Positions 47,801 through 57,215 of a DNA stretch of 64,000 bases are shown in pieces. The DNA lies in assembly GCF_040802235.1 (NCBI RefSeq), contig NC_133166.1, positions 620,001-684,000 on the forward strand, given 5' to 3'. This DNA comes from Manis javanica (taxonomy: Eukaryota; Chordata; Mammalia; Pholidota; Manidae). Numbering within the stretch: position 1 is the first letter of the stretch; each line of letters begins with the position of its first letter. A program made the translations under genes and the position numbers. The notes under the pieces are model-generated. The model had not been told where the DNA came from. It did not search any database and worked only from the letters and a program-made list of their open reading frames with translations.

Positions 47801-50482
47801 GTCCTAACTTATTTTCTGTCTGGTGGATCTGTCCTTCGGAGTGAGTGGTATGTTGAAGTCTCCCAGAATGAATGCATTGCATTCTATTTCCTCCTTTAAT
47901 TCTGTTAGTATTTGTTTCACAGATGTTGGTGCTTCTGTGTTGGGTGCATATATATTTATAATGGTTATATCCTCTTGTTGGACTGACCCCTTTATCATTA
48001 TGTAATGTCCTTCTTTATCTCTTGTTACTTTCTTTGTTTTGAAGTCTATTTTGTCTGATACAAGTACTGCAACACCTGCTTTTTCTCCTTATTGTTTGTG
48101 TGAAATATCTTTTTCCATCCCTTGACTTTTAGTCTATGTATGTCTTTGGGTTTGAGATGAGTCTCTTGTAAGCAGCATATGGATGGGTCTTGCTTTTTTA
48201 TCCATTCTGTTACTCTGCGTCTTTTCATTGGTGCATTCAGTCCATTTACATTTAGGGTGTTTATTGAAAGATATGTAGTTATTGCCATTGCAGGCTTTGG
48301 ATTCGTGGTTACCAAGCCTTCAAGGGTAGCTTCTTTACTATCTAGCCATCTAACTCTCTTCTTAAGCTATTATAACACAGTCTGATGATTCTTTATTTCT
48401 CTCCCTTCTTATTCCGCCTCCTCTATTCTTTATGTTAGGTGTTTTATCCTGTACTCTTTTGTGTTTCCTTTGACTGCTTTTATGAGTTGTTGATTTTATT
48501 TTTTGCCTTTAGTTAGTATTGGGTTGTATGCTTTCTTTGCTGCGATTTTTTTTTCTCTGGTGAAATCTATTAAGCCTTAGGAGTCCTCCCATCTAGAGCA
48601 GTCCCTTTAAAATATCCTGTAGAAGTGGTTTGTGGGAGGCACATTCCCTCAACTTTTGTTTGTCTGGGAATTGTTTAATCCCTCCTTCATATTTAAATGA
48701 TAATTGTGCTGGATACAGTATTCTTGGTTCAAGGCCCTTCTGTTTCATTCATTAAATATTCATTAAATATATCATGCCATTCTCTTCTGGCCTGTAAGGT
48801 TTCTGTTGAGAAGTCTGATGATAGCCTGATGGGTTTTCCTTTGTAGGTGACCTTTTTTCTCTCTCTGGCTGCCTTTAATACTCTGTCCTTGTCTTTGATC
48901 TTTGCCATTTTAATTATTATGTGTCTTGGTGGTGTCCTCCTTGGGTGCCCTGTGTTGGGAGTTCTGTGGGCCTCCATGGTCTGAGAGACTATTTCCTCCC
49001 CCAGTTTGGGGAAATTTTCAGCAATTATTTCTTCAAAGACACTTTTTATCCCTTTGTCTCTCTCTTCTTCTTCTGTTACCCCTATATTGCGAATATTGTT
49101 CTGTTTAGATTGGTCACACAGTTCTCTTAATATTGTTTCATTCCTGGAGATCCTTTTATCTCTCTCTGCCTCAGCTTGTCTGTATTCCTGTTCTCTGATT
49201 TTTATTTCATTAATGGCCTCTTGCACCTCATACAGTCTGCTCTTAAATCCTTCCAGAGATTGTTTTATTTCTGTATTCTCCCTCACTACTTGCTCCTTTA
49301 GCTCTTACATATTTCTCCGCAGGTCCATCAACATGGTTATGACCTTTATTTTGAATTCTTTTTCAGGGATATTGGTAAAATCTATCTCCCCAGGCCCTCT
49401 CTTGGGGATTGTCTGGGTAATTCTGGACTGGACCAAATTCTTCTGCCTTTTCGTGGTGATAGAAGTAGCTGTAGGCAGGTAGCGCATCTGTCAGCTGGGA
49501 GAACAAAGTCCTCTCCTGTTTGCTGGTTGCCGTGCCCTTCTCTGCTGCCTGTGTTGGTTACCTGCACTCCTGGAGCAGCCTCCAGATTAATCCCCTAAGC
49601 TGCTGTGGGTGGGGTAACTGTCAGCATAGCGCAGAGCCCTGTGGGGAGTGGCAGGCCCACCGGGTGTGCTCTCCTGCGAGAGCGGCGCCCATTCCCACCT
49701 TGCCCCAGTTTCTTCTGCCTGCACCAGGCAACTGCACATTGGCAGCGGCCTTTGGATCTGGCCCAGGTGGGTGTGTGCTGGGAGGAGATTCTGGGCAGCT
49801 GCTAGGGGTGCAGCCACTCCTGGGCCACTCTGCCGCCCTGCCACAGGCTCGCTCAATAACATCCCTATTTTATAAAGAAAATATGGAGGCAGAGAGACAT
49901 TATGTTGCCTGTTCTAAGATTGCACAGCCAGTGAGATTGTGAATCCAGGAAGTCTGGCTGCAGACTCTACACCTTTACCTGCACTATTATTGGCATTGTC
50001 CGAAGACAATTTTGCAGAAAACAAATATAATGCTCCACTGTATGTATGATATTGTGGACTGTTCTCTTGTTCTCAACAGTAACCAAGAGATGTTTAAATT
50101 CTCATCCTTGGATGTTACCCATGCTGCTTTGGTGAATAAATTCTGGCATTTTGGTGGAAATGAGAGGAGTCAGAGATTCGTGGAGCGCTGTATCCAGACC
50201 TTCCCCACCACATGCCTGCTGGGGCCCGAGGGGACCCCTGTGTCCTGGGCCCTGATGGATTACACAGGAGAGATGCGCATGGGGGCCACCTTGCCTGAGT
50301 ACCGGTGCCAGGGCCTCATCTATCATATAATGTGTAATCACACCCAGAATCTGGACAAACTCAGCTTCCCCCTATATAATCATACAGACAGAGCCAACAA
50401 AACCATACAGAAGATGAGTCGCATTCTGCATCATACTATCCTACCCTGTGACTGGAACCAGTGGCACTGTGTGCCTCTGTGA
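29727..50482 (+). CDS. GLYAT: Glycine N-acyltransferase, five coding exons
   Basis: Transfers acyl groups from acyl-CoA (benzoyl-CoA, salicyl-CoA and short-chain acyl-CoAs in known GLYATs) to glycine in the mitochondrial matrix of liver and kidney. Coding exons are 29727-29804, 39583-39690, 41556-41682, 42529-42697 and 50080-50482; they sum to 885 nt, giving 294 residues against 296 in human. All splice sites are GT-AG and the junction phases (0, 0, 1, 2) agree. The N-terminal acyltransferase domain is about residues 1-200 and the C-terminal GNAT-like domain is roughly 200-294. Landmarks include [32 protein letters not shown] and the terminal WNQWHCVPL. Glu225 in TGEMRM corresponds to the Glu reported as catalytic (human 227, bovine 226). 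No stop or frameshift is present, so the gene looks functional. The first Met has A at -3. The untranslated first exon is not identified with certainty. Confidence 0.96.
29880..30080 (+). repeat. MIR SINE in the intron of copy A
   Basis: A MIR-type run (TACCAGGCACGCATTC, AACAGGAAACGGAGGCTCAA, GACTCGAATCCACCATG). The copy B counterpart is at 62640-62800 at the same distance from the exon. Confidence 0.75.
30390..31220 (+). mobile_element. Ancient L1 ORF2 fragment
   Basis: Sense L1 endonuclease/linker-region DNA with many stops (GACCTCAACATTCCTCTC, GACATTTATAGAATTTTCCC, AACAGCAGAATACATATGG). This is intronic in GLYAT. From 31220 to 32680 the intron holds nothing else I recognise. Confidence 0.7.
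32685..33074 (+). mobile_element. Old L1-like fragment hosting the 6 kb L1
   Basis: A diverged L1-type 3' region (CTTTGACCCAGAAATTCTC, CATGCAGTCATTAAGAACGG, TTTATTGATATGGAAATATG). Similar sequence appears to resume after 39250, so the young L1 seems to have inserted into it. Confidence 0.45.
34029..34817 (+). pseudogene. L1 ORF1, prematurely terminated
   Basis: The RNA-binding nucleic-acid chaperone ORF of the 33 kb L1, 262 codons open. Residues about 30-110 are rich in Glu, Lys and Leu with heptad-like spacing (the coiled-coil trimer region). The middle is the RRM-like part, and [11 protein letters not shown] and LHPARLSF mark the C-terminal domain. The frame ends at a TAG just after the IKQFPDK motif, whereas L1 ORF1 proteins usually continue several dozen residues, so it is truncated. 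Confidence 0.85.
35195..38860 (+). pseudogene. L1 ORF2 (endonuclease-reverse transcriptase), broken
   Basis: ORF2 fragments in several frames. The start near 35195 gives the LNVNGLNAP endonuclease motif but meets stops within 100 codons. The endonuclease continues at 35506-35892; reverse-transcriptase parts are at 36575-36982 and 37171-38064, with the catalytic FADD at 37240-37251; a cysteine-containing C-terminal piece is at 38502-38858. Several frameshifts and stops make it non-functional. Confidence 0.9.
39583..39690 (+). CDS. GLYAT: GLYAT second coding exon
   Basis: The acceptor TGCTGCAG ends at 39582 and the donor is CAG|GTAAGG at 39691. It encodes 36 residues beginning VYGTVFH and containing ALVDKWPDF, exactly the human exon length. 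It sits between the 3' end of the 6 kb L1 and an L2-like fragment. Confidence 0.96.
39720..39950 (-). repeat. L2-like fragment
   Basis: CAAGTCCCTGTCCTCAAGAAGCTCACAGCTTGG with GATAAGCAAATAAACCAC is the antisense L2 start pattern. Confidence 0.6.
40375..40825 (+). mobile_element. L1 3'-end fragment, older subfamily
   Basis: AACATGGATGGACCTAGAGG to ACCATATGATTTCACTTATG is the ORF2 end and 3' start; the tail is TATACTTCAATAAAAACAAC. Its 3' untranslated region differs from that of the young L1s here. It lies in the GLYAT intron, in sense. Confidence 0.85.
41556..41682 (+). CDS. GLYAT: GLYAT third coding exon
   Basis: The acceptor CCAAACAG ends at 41555 and the donor is AGA|GTATGT at 41683. It encodes 42 residues plus one base ([11 protein letters not shown] start, [10 protein letters not shown] end). 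The split Ser codon is completed by the next exon. Confidence 0.95.
42060..42300 (+). repeat. MIR SINE in GLYAT intron
   Basis: TGCTTTGTGATTGTGAACAAG, CATTTTCTCATATGTAAAAA and ACGAGGATAATAAAAATATG form the MIR core. A second MIR-like scrap lies at 42360-42420. Confidence 0.65.
42529..42697 (+). CDS. GLYAT: GLYAT fourth coding exon
   Basis: The acceptor CCCTCTAG ends at 42528 and the donor is CCT|GTGAGT at 42698. It encodes 55 full codons plus split codons at both ends ([12 protein letters not shown] near the start). Read without splicing, the frame would hit the TGA inside the donor. This is the most variable exon in the family, which agrees with the divergent [10 protein letters not shown] stretch. 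Confidence 0.94.
42900..43370 (+). repeat. L2 LINE 3' end
   Basis: A long L2 tail: GGGCCTATAAGACCTGGCCT, TTGAGCCATTGCACTTGCTC, TTATTGCACTTAACTATTAT, CCATAAGATCAGAGACCCTC, TAGATGCTTAATAAATCCAC. Confidence 0.85.
43590..43755 (+). repeat. MIR SINE
   Basis: CATCTCATCTGATTCTCTTG, CATCATCCCCATTTTCCTGAC, ACTGGGGCTTGAGTCTAGAT and CACGCTGTGGGCTCTTCCCAGG follow the MIR order. Confidence 0.75.
44060..44166 (+). repeat. MIR-like SINE, left part, split by the antisense L1
   Basis: A MIR-type run leads to TATTAATATCCCCCATTATA and the target site. The element resumes at 49872 (AAAGAAAATATGGAGGCAGA) and ends near 49975, after the 5.7 kb L1. Confidence 0.55.
44400..48316 (-). pseudogene. L1 ORF2, broken, antisense
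   Basis: Minus-strand ORF2 of the 44 kb L1. The endonuclease start (LNVNGLNAP) lies at 48046-48315, further endonuclease at 47309-47998, the reverse-transcriptase core at 46147-46512, the thumb/C-terminal part at 45198-45971, and the cysteine-containing end at 44359-45179. The catalytic FADD reads FTDD here (46186-46197). Frame breaks occur between all these pieces. Confidence 0.9.
48729..49310 (-). pseudogene. L1 ORF1, broken, antisense
   Basis: The open part is 48729-49286 (185 codons), with coiled-coil-like and RRM-like regions and the [12 protein letters not shown] motif. It then ends abnormally after a small ATTAAATATTC tandem duplication near 48751-48772 that shifts the frame. Upstream coding continues in another frame to about 49487. 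Confidence 0.8.
49872..49975 (+). repeat. MIR-like SINE, right part
   Basis: Continuation of the element at 44060-44166, separated by the antisense L1: AAATATGGAGGCAGAGAGAC, GATTGCACAGCCAGTGAGAT, AGTCTGGCTGCAGACTCTAC. Confidence 0.65.
50080..50482 (+). CDS. GLYAT: GLYAT last coding exon with stop
   Basis: The acceptor TTCTCAACAG ends at 50079. The exon encodes 133 residues after a split Leu codon and ends TGA at 50480-50482. It holds nearly the whole C-terminal GNAT-like domain, including the conserved Glu (residue 225 of the protein, in TGEMRM) and the terminal WNQWHCVPL. Confidence 0.97.
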
Positions 50483-50559
50483 GGCAACTGTCCATACAAG
50501 ACAGCGTTGGGCCGGCTGGTCGTGGAGCAGGAGAAGAGGATGGGTGGACAGAGAGAAAT

Positions 50560-50565
50560 AATAAA
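50560..50565 (+). terminator. GLYAT: GLYAT polyadenylation signal AATAAA
   Basis: A canonical hexamer 78 bp after the stop codon, followed within 30 bp by a GT-rich stretch (TAGTGTGTGTTATTTGG). This gives a short 3' untranslated region of roughly 100 nt. Confidence 0.8.
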
Positions 50566-50894
50566 TTATAATCAGCAGTAAACTAGTGTGTGTTATTTGG
50601 ACCTGAGAATCAGTGTGAATGGTCAACAGAAATCATAGTCTCTGCCCTCAAATCGCTCATGGACTTCTTTGGGTCCAGAAGACCTGGTGTGGCCAGACTT
50701 TCCTATCATGGACCTTGGGCTTGTTCAGTTTCCTACATTTCAGGATTTCAACGATACTCTTTATTTAGTTGCATGCTGCCCTAATGCTTCTCCAGGAACT
50801 CTTGTCTCACATGGACTTATATAGATAGTTTTATTAAGACATGGTATTACCTCATGGACAGTATAGTTTCCATTCTCTCTTTCTATTACCCTCC

Positions 50895-51300
50895 CCTTCC
50901 AGCTTTATTAAGGTATAATTGACACATAAAATTGTAATATACTTAAAGTATACAATGAAATAATTTGATATATGTATATATTGTGAGAGGATTCCCACAA
51001 TCAAGTTAATCAATACATCCATCATCTCACATACTTAGCTTTTTTTGTCTCTTTTCTTTTTTGTGAGAACACATTAAGATCTACTTTCTTGGCAAATTTC
51101 AGTGATAAATACAGTATTACCAACTACAGTCATCATGCTACAGATTAGATCCTTGGAACTTTTTCATCTTACAAATCACAGTCTGTACCCTTTTACCAGC
51201 CTTTCCCTATTTCCTCCACATCCCTGCCCCAGCAACTGCCACTATACTGTTTCTATTAGTTTGACCTTTTCAAAAAAAGATTCCATATGTAAGTGATACC
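50895..51300 (-). mobile_element. L1 3' untranslated region, antisense
   Basis: CTTTATTAAGGTATAATTGAC, then CATCCATCATCTCACATAC and CCCCAGCAACTGCCACTATA mark the reverse strand of an L1M-type 3' end. Confidence 0.75.
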
Positions 51301-51425
51301 ATTACAGTATTATAGGTTTATTGAGAAAACTGAATGAGTGAGAAAATGCACATAAACAACTTGGAGAAATGTCTGACACTTATTAGGCACTCCCAAAACG
51401 TTAGTGGTGATTTTTGTTATTGAGG
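51300..51425 (+). repeat. MIR SINE fragment
   Basis: GAGAAAACTGAATGAGTGAG, CTTGGAGAAATGTCTGACACT and ATTAGGCACTCCCAAAACG follow the MIR tail. It may have been the target of the L1 to its left. Confidence 0.55.
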
Positions 51426-51879
51426 ATATCGTTAATGAACTCATGTAACATAGACATGGTTATCAGAGAAGACAGACAATGGGCATGTGCTTGTGGCAGA
51501 CAACAGTATAATTCTCGAAGCTGACACATCAAGGAAGCAGCAAGCTGACCTAGATTCTGCTGATCTAAGATTGCACTATCAGGTGACATCTCTGATCTTC
51601 ATCACACTAGAACTTTCTGAATACTGAAAACATAAACATAGAGATAATTATATTAGCTGTTCATTTTTATGTGAAAATGGCTCTATTTTACCTAAATTTT
51701 TGAAGAATATTTTATTTGGATATAGGATTATATAATTTTTTTCCCTGAAGCACTTTTACAATGTTATTCCAATGCATTCTAATGTAGCCTTGAGAAGCCA
51801 AACATAATTTTTACGCTTGCTCCCTGTATGAAATGTGTTTTGTCTCTGACTGCTCTGTGCCACCTTTAAAATTTTTATT

Positions 51880-52475
51880 CACTTATTTATATTTATTGTA
51901 GCAAAGAAGATGAGATCTTAATATACATTTACTTGTATAGTACAGCATTGTTCTCTGTAAGCACAATAGTGTAGAGCAGATATCTGGAGCTTTTTCATCT
52001 TTCATAACAGATACTCAACATCCATTTCATGGCAACTTATTATTTTTTCCACCCCCACCCACTCCTGTTAACCACCACTCTACTTTCTGCATCAGTGAGT
52101 TTGATTACATTAGCTACATCATGTAAGTGAGCTCATGGGCTTAGATGTTTGTCCTTCTGTAGTTAATTTAACTTACCATAATGTCCTCTAGTTTTATCTA
52201 CATTGTCATATACTGCAGGATTTCCTTCTTTTTAAAGGATGAGTTAAATTCCACTGTGTATATCGACCACATTTTCTTTATACATTCATCTGTCAGTGGA
52301 CATTTAGGTTGGTTCCACATCTTGGCTGCTGTGAATAACGCTTCAGTGAACATGGGAGTACAGATAGCTATTCCTGTTTCAATTCTTTTGTTTATATACC
52401 CAGAAATGGAATTGCTGGATAATATGGTATTCTGACTTTAATTTTTTGAGGAATTGTCATGCTGTTTTTCATAGC
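51880..52475 (-). mobile_element. L1 3'-end fragment, antisense
   Basis: CACTCTACTTTCTGCATCAG, CAGGATTTCCTTCTTTTTAA, ATTCATCTGTCAGTGGACAT and CCAGAAATGGAATTGCTGGA are reversed ORF2-end blocks. An ORF1-like antisense scrap may precede it at 51680-51860. Confidence 0.8.
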
Positions 52476-53750
52476 ATATATGAAATATATATACTATGTA
52501 GTATGATATATATAAAGTTACACTTACTAATATTAATGACCTAGATAAGGTCAGCCTATAACTAGATATTCCAACCTATTGCTACTAGAACCAATTTAGA
52601 GAATTATGGATCTGATAACTGTAAAAATCCAATTAATGCCCATCCCTGTAATAGATGCTTCTAAAATGAGTTTTTATCAAAAAACATTCTAATAAAAAAT
52701 TGTCTTACAATAACTATAGATAAACATCTAGGATAGGGTTGCCACAACTCTACTTATGTAAGTACCATTAAGCCACCTGATCACATGCATCAGTTCCATC
52801 TCAAGAGATACCTCCTTTTGTCAGTCTTCCACGATGTTTTCTTTTTAGAAAAACTATAAGTCAAATAACAATGAGACTCAAGGTTTGAAACCATGAGTAA
52901 GTCCTTAAAAAATGAAAAGAAGTTCAACATTTTACATATAGAAAAAACTGAGATTGGAATAATGGTATTTAGACTAATCTTATCAACAATGTGCCTTTTG
53001 TAAGCAACATGTAAGTGAGTTAATGTCCTTGTACTGGAAAAGGAGGTACAAATATTCTTGGGATATAACTGAGACTGTTTTTCATGTTCAAACCCAGAGG
53101 AAATAAACTTTCAACTCCACTGAAGTTGATCATGCTCTTGGGGAATGTCTGGCTCTTCTCTGCCAATCAAAGATAAGGATTACTTGTCCTCTGGAGATCT
53201 CAGACCATTCCAAGTATTTGACTGCCCAATATTATTAGTGGGCTATTTCTCCTTACATGGAATTGAATTTGAAATGAGAAAACCTTCTGAGGTTACACAC
53301 TACAAGTGGCCAAATGGACTCAACAATTGGTGATTGTGCTCATAGGAGACGGACGCATAGGATGGTCATGTTATATTTATGCTTCAATTTAGCTGACAAA
53401 AAGAAGAACTCAGACCCTAACCCCTGCTACCTGCCAAAAGAAGCAGCTAAAATTTTATAGTCCATTTGATTATAAGTAATGGAACAGCCTTGAACTTTTT
53501 TTTGCCAACCATTGTTCACCTTTCACGTAGTTTCTAGGTTAATACCAAAAGTAAGATGAAACAACACATACCTAAATTCAGAAAAGATAACCTCACTTCT
53601 GTTGCTCCCTACAATTTACAAAGCTGGAAAGAGCACTGCTCCCACCCTAATGATAAAACCACAATCATAATTGTTTTAGAACTTATTAGGGATCTAAGGG
53701 CACAGGATAATCAAGTAACCTGAATGCCAAGAAAGGATAGCCCTTCTGAG
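52475..53750. other. Unrecognised intergenic DNA
   Basis: AT-rich sequence between GLYAT and the next repeats. There is no exon, CpG cluster or repeat family I can name. Confidence 0.4.
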
Positions 53751-53752
53751 AC

Positions 53753-53803
53753 AAGAAAGGACACCCAGACTGTTTAACCTGTGGCAGAGCGCAGGAAGAG
53801 TAA
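53753..53803 (+). repeat. Long direct repeat, left copy
   Basis: About 50 bp starting AGAAAGGACAC and containing CTGTGGCAGAGCGCAGGAAGA; matched at 54943-54990. The two copies bracket a composite of non-L1 DNA and an L1 tail. Confidence 0.75.
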
Positions 53804-53859
53804 GATGGCTTTCATACAAGAAGAAATCAGTTAAAATTTTATCAAGTGGCTGAAGGCTG

Positions 53860-54470
53860 ACTGTGAGCTGGTTTGACAACACAGAACCCCTGGGAGCCCC
53901 AGATACAAGAGTTGCACCTGACGCACACATTCATCTCCCTGGGCCTTCTCCACCTGCTAACATTAAGGACTGGGGACAGGAGGAACACCAGAAAGTTTCT
54001 CCCTTGGTTTTGCAGAGAATAGTCTTTAAGGGAAAGGCAGGAAACCTAGTCCCCGTCTGGACTCTCTTCTCCTGTGGAGCAAAACCCTTAAGCTTCTGGG
54101 AGAGAGGCAACAAAGCCTGCCAGCCTTCAGGCACAGTGGAGACCCTTTGCTGCCAGAGAACAGTGAAATAAATAAAATCGTTTTCTCCTGGAGAGGGACA
54201 GGAACTTGTCCTGAGCCCGGGATCCTACTCCAACCTTAATAAATGTATACAACCACTTCCATGCAACTCCTGCCACAGAGACTCTGCTGAGGCTGGCTGC
54301 CTTGGGGCGGAGAGAGATGCTGAGAAAGCCCCTCTCAGGCATGCAGGTCCTGCCTATGACTGAGGCCAAGCCAGGACAAGAGAGAACTTGCCCTGCTCCC
54401 ACACCATCAGCCTGAAAAGCATCAAGTAACAGCTTTTCCTTTCAGATGCTAAGTAAGGCCCTCTCTTCCA
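53860..54470 (+). other. GC-richer segment, possible LTR
   Basis: This 600-bp block has different composition from its surroundings, with two AATAAA-containing stretches (54166-54178 and 54237-54242). It might be an LTR or a transduced sequence, but I cannot match it to a family. Confidence 0.25.
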
Positions 54471-54479
54471 CACGTGTTG

Positions 54480-54942
54480 AAAGAAATCTTGCCATTTGCA
54501 ATAACATGATGGACCTGGAGGGTATTATGCTCCGTGAAATAAGCCTGTAGAAGAAAGACAAATACCATAGGATTTCACTTACATGTTGAACCTAAAAAGC
54601 AAGACAAATAAACAAACAAACGAAACAAACAGACTCAAATGCAGAGAACAGACGGGAGGTTGCCACAGGGGAGAGAGGTGGGAGGGTTGGCCAAATAGGT
54701 GAAGGGGATACAGAGGTACAAACTTCCAATGATAAAATTAATTAGTCATGGGTATGAAAGTACAGCCCAGAGAATACAGTCGGTAATGTTATATCTTTGT
54801 ATGGTGAGAGATGTAACTACACTGACTGTGGTAAACACTTAGTAATGTATATAAATGTTGAATCACCATGTTATACCTGAAACTATTATACTGTTTATCA
54901 ACGACCTTGCAATAAAAATAATGCATAAAAAAAGAAAGGACA
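54480..54942 (+). mobile_element. 5'-truncated L1, older subfamily
   Basis: CTTGCCATTTGCAATAACAT begins the ORF2 end; the 3' end carries CTTGCAATAAAAATAATGC and a short A-tail. The direct repeat at 54943-54990 follows directly. Confidence 0.85.
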
Positions 54943-54990
54943 CAGACTGTCTCACCTGTGGCAGAGCCCAGGAAGAACTTAATTCTTCCT
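54943..54990 (+). repeat. Long direct repeat, right copy
   Basis: Partner of 53753-53803 with a few mismatches and a 2-bp indel; similarity stops sharply after CAGGAAGAA. Confidence 0.75.
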
Positions 54991-55004
54991 CAAAACCCCT
55001 GCAC

Positions 55005-55110
55005 AGTAAGTACTATTATTTTTTTATTCCCCTTTCTAGATATGGAAACAGTCAGGGAAAGTGAAATAATAAGTCCAAGGCACAGTCAGGATCTCAGCTG
55101 GCACTCCGGC
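55005..55110 (+). repeat. MIR SINE fragment
   Basis: CCCCTTTCTAGATATGGAAA, CACAGTCAGGATCTCAGCTG and CACTCCGGCCCCC follow the MIR order. From 55110 to 55980 no feature is recognised. Confidence 0.6.
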
Positions 55111-55984
55111 CCCCCGCCCTCCCTCTGAGCCCCAGAGGCATGCTGCACACTGTCAGCGCCTCCTCCCAGGACCCAGGGGGAATGCTGACGCCAGCGCTAC
55201 TCAACTTGTTCTCTTAGATCTGGTCCCAAAGCATGTGAGAAGATTGATGCTTATCTCATACAATACAGCAAAAATAATGACCACAGAGTCAAGGAAGTGC
55301 AGGAAACATCCTTGGTTACCTGGTATGACAACAGTCTTTAGACAGCAGGGCGAACAACTCAGAGAAGTTAAGAGAGTAGGTGAAGGTAACAAGGGTGGTA
55401 GGGACCCTGGAATCTTCTGACTGAGGAATGTGAGGGCTGAAAGGGACAAGCTAGGGGTCTGGTTTCTGGGGCTAGGGACAGGACTTCCAATCAGCCTTTG
55501 TGAGATATGGACCCTGCTCGGACTACGGGGTCCACTCTGCTGATAGTGACAGAACAGCTTCAATAGCCTGTGGCCTCAGAGAAAAAGTAATGAATGATTA
55601 TAATGACTTCAACCCCAGGAGATCAGACTGAGAATCAATATTCTAGGAAGGACAAAACCCTAGAGAGGACAGAGAAAAATGTGTGCAGATTTGTGCTGCA
55701 CTCGCTGGTCCATGGACTGGAAGCACACAGGCTTTTTTGACTTTCTATCTAGACACTAGACACTCCTGTCCCTGTTCCTCTGATGAGACTGACTCTTCTC
55801 CCCTTCATGATGAAGCTATCCACTCACTTGGCATACAAAGGCATGGGTGACGAGGACAAGGACCCAGATGGCATCACTTTCCTCCTTGGCTGTTTCACAC
55901 CAAGGAGTTAGGAATTGAAATATCTTTCCTATGGATCCTCCTTTCTTTTCTGAAGATGGCTGGGCAAGTGTTAATACGGAGTAG

Positions 55985-56440
55985 CAGGCACTTTGGAGTG
56001 AAAGGTACTGGGTTTAAATTCTATCTGTTCAAAGCAACGTAAGTGGCCATCAATAGATGAATGGATAAAGAAGACGTGGTACATATACACAATGAAATAT
56101 TATTCAGCCATAAAAGGAAAAGAAATCCTGCCATTTGCAACAGCATGGATGGATCTAGAGGGTATTATGCTCGGTGAAATTAAGCCAGGCAGAGGAAGAC
56201 AAATACCATATAATTTCACTTTTTGTGGAAAAGCAAAAGAGAAGGAACCAAACAGCAGTCTCACAGGCACTGAGACGTGACTGGAGGTTACCAAGGGGGA
56301 GGGGAGGGGGACTGCTGAACCACTGTGATGTACATTTAATAACAACAACAAAAACATTCTATCCGTTCAGCCACACGGAGCCAGTTTCCTTCTCTATTAA
56401 AGAGATGCTTTGAATCATTGTCAGGTATTTAACTGCAGCC
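55985..56440 (+). repeat. MIR SINE split by an L1
   Basis: The left arm GCACTTTGGAGTGAAAGG to GGGTTTAAATTCTATCTG and the right arm AGCCAGTTTCCTTCTCTATT belong to one MIR. An L1 tail lies between them. Confidence 0.65.
56032..56355 (+). mobile_element. Short 5'-truncated L1 inside a MIR
   Basis: The ORF2 end and shortened 3' region (GTGGCCATCAATAGATGAAT, ATTCAGCCATAAAAGG) are followed by AACAACAACAAAAAC. The 14-bp target-site duplication ATTCTATCTGTTCA (56018-56031) / ATTCTATCCGTTCA (56356-56369) has one mismatch. Confidence 0.85.
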
Positions 56441-57210
56441 TCAGAATGGGCAGGGGAGAGGGAACAGCTCATCCTAAAACAGGAGGACCCTAACAGCTTT
56501 AGTGACTCCACACAAATAATTTATTTTGTGCATATGTGTGAGAAAAGAGATCAGACTCTGCAAATCAGACCGCATCCCCATCTGTTAAGCCTTGCTCTTA
56601 TCGTAGGTACCGGAGAATGGGAAGTGGAGGAAGAAGGTATTGTTTGCACAGTGTGATCCACTTTTCAGGGACCGCCTCTTGGTTTCACGCAGCTCTGCTT
56701 TGCAGAGAGACAGAAGGACCTGTTGGAGGAAAGAGCAGCATTGTATTTCATAAAGAGAAGCGGAGAGGGCACACTGTCTGCCTCCCAATCCTGCTGATTC
56801 AGCTCCGCCAGCATAAGACCCAGAGAAAAAGGGCTGGATTTCACAAAAGCTGATGCCAAGAATTGTTTGCTGTAGTACAAGATCCACAGTACAAGCCTCC
56901 GCTCAGCAATTTCTGGAAGAGACATACCTAAACACACTCTGCAAGCCCAGCTGAACTGACTGTATCGAAGGGAAACTTCACCACCTAGAAGTCTATTCCT
57001 CTTCATTTGTTCCTGGGAACACCTGCAGAGATTGGTGTGGAGACAGCTTTCCAGGTGAGGACTTGTGCCAAAAACATTTAAAAAGATAACCATTCCTTAA
57101 TGATATCCTCTCCACTCAAGTGAGGCAAATCAAAATGCTCATATTGTGTTATGCTCAGAATATAATAGTAAACATATCAATGGAAAATGAATAAACTTAA
57201 GCTAAGAAAC
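56440..57210. other. Unrecognised intergenic DNA upstream of the paralogue
   Basis: Moderate GC content and no clear repeat. It could hold the untranslated first exon of the downstream GLYAT-like gene, but no motif here decides it. Confidence 0.3.
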
Positions 57211-57215
57211 ATATA

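Larger units (their letters stand above)
44167..49854 (-). mobile_element. Near-full-length L1, antisense in the last GLYAT intron
   Basis: The left end is the reversed A-tail and 3' untranslated region (ACTGTCCATCAGTGTAGTAAGATG). Going right the minus strand reads ORF2 (48316 down to about 44400), ORF1 (about 49310 down to 48729) and a 5' untranslated region to 49854. A 17-bp target-site duplication with one mismatch is present at 44150-44166 and 49855-49871. It is the same subfamily as the 33 kb L1 in the opposite orientation. Both ORFs are broken. Confidence 0.95.

Noticed and set aside
49006-49942. Open frames of 158 and 140 codons on the plus strand near 49-50 kb
   Set aside because: They are antisense to L1 ORF1 and its GC-rich 5' untranslated region; no independent gene signal is present.
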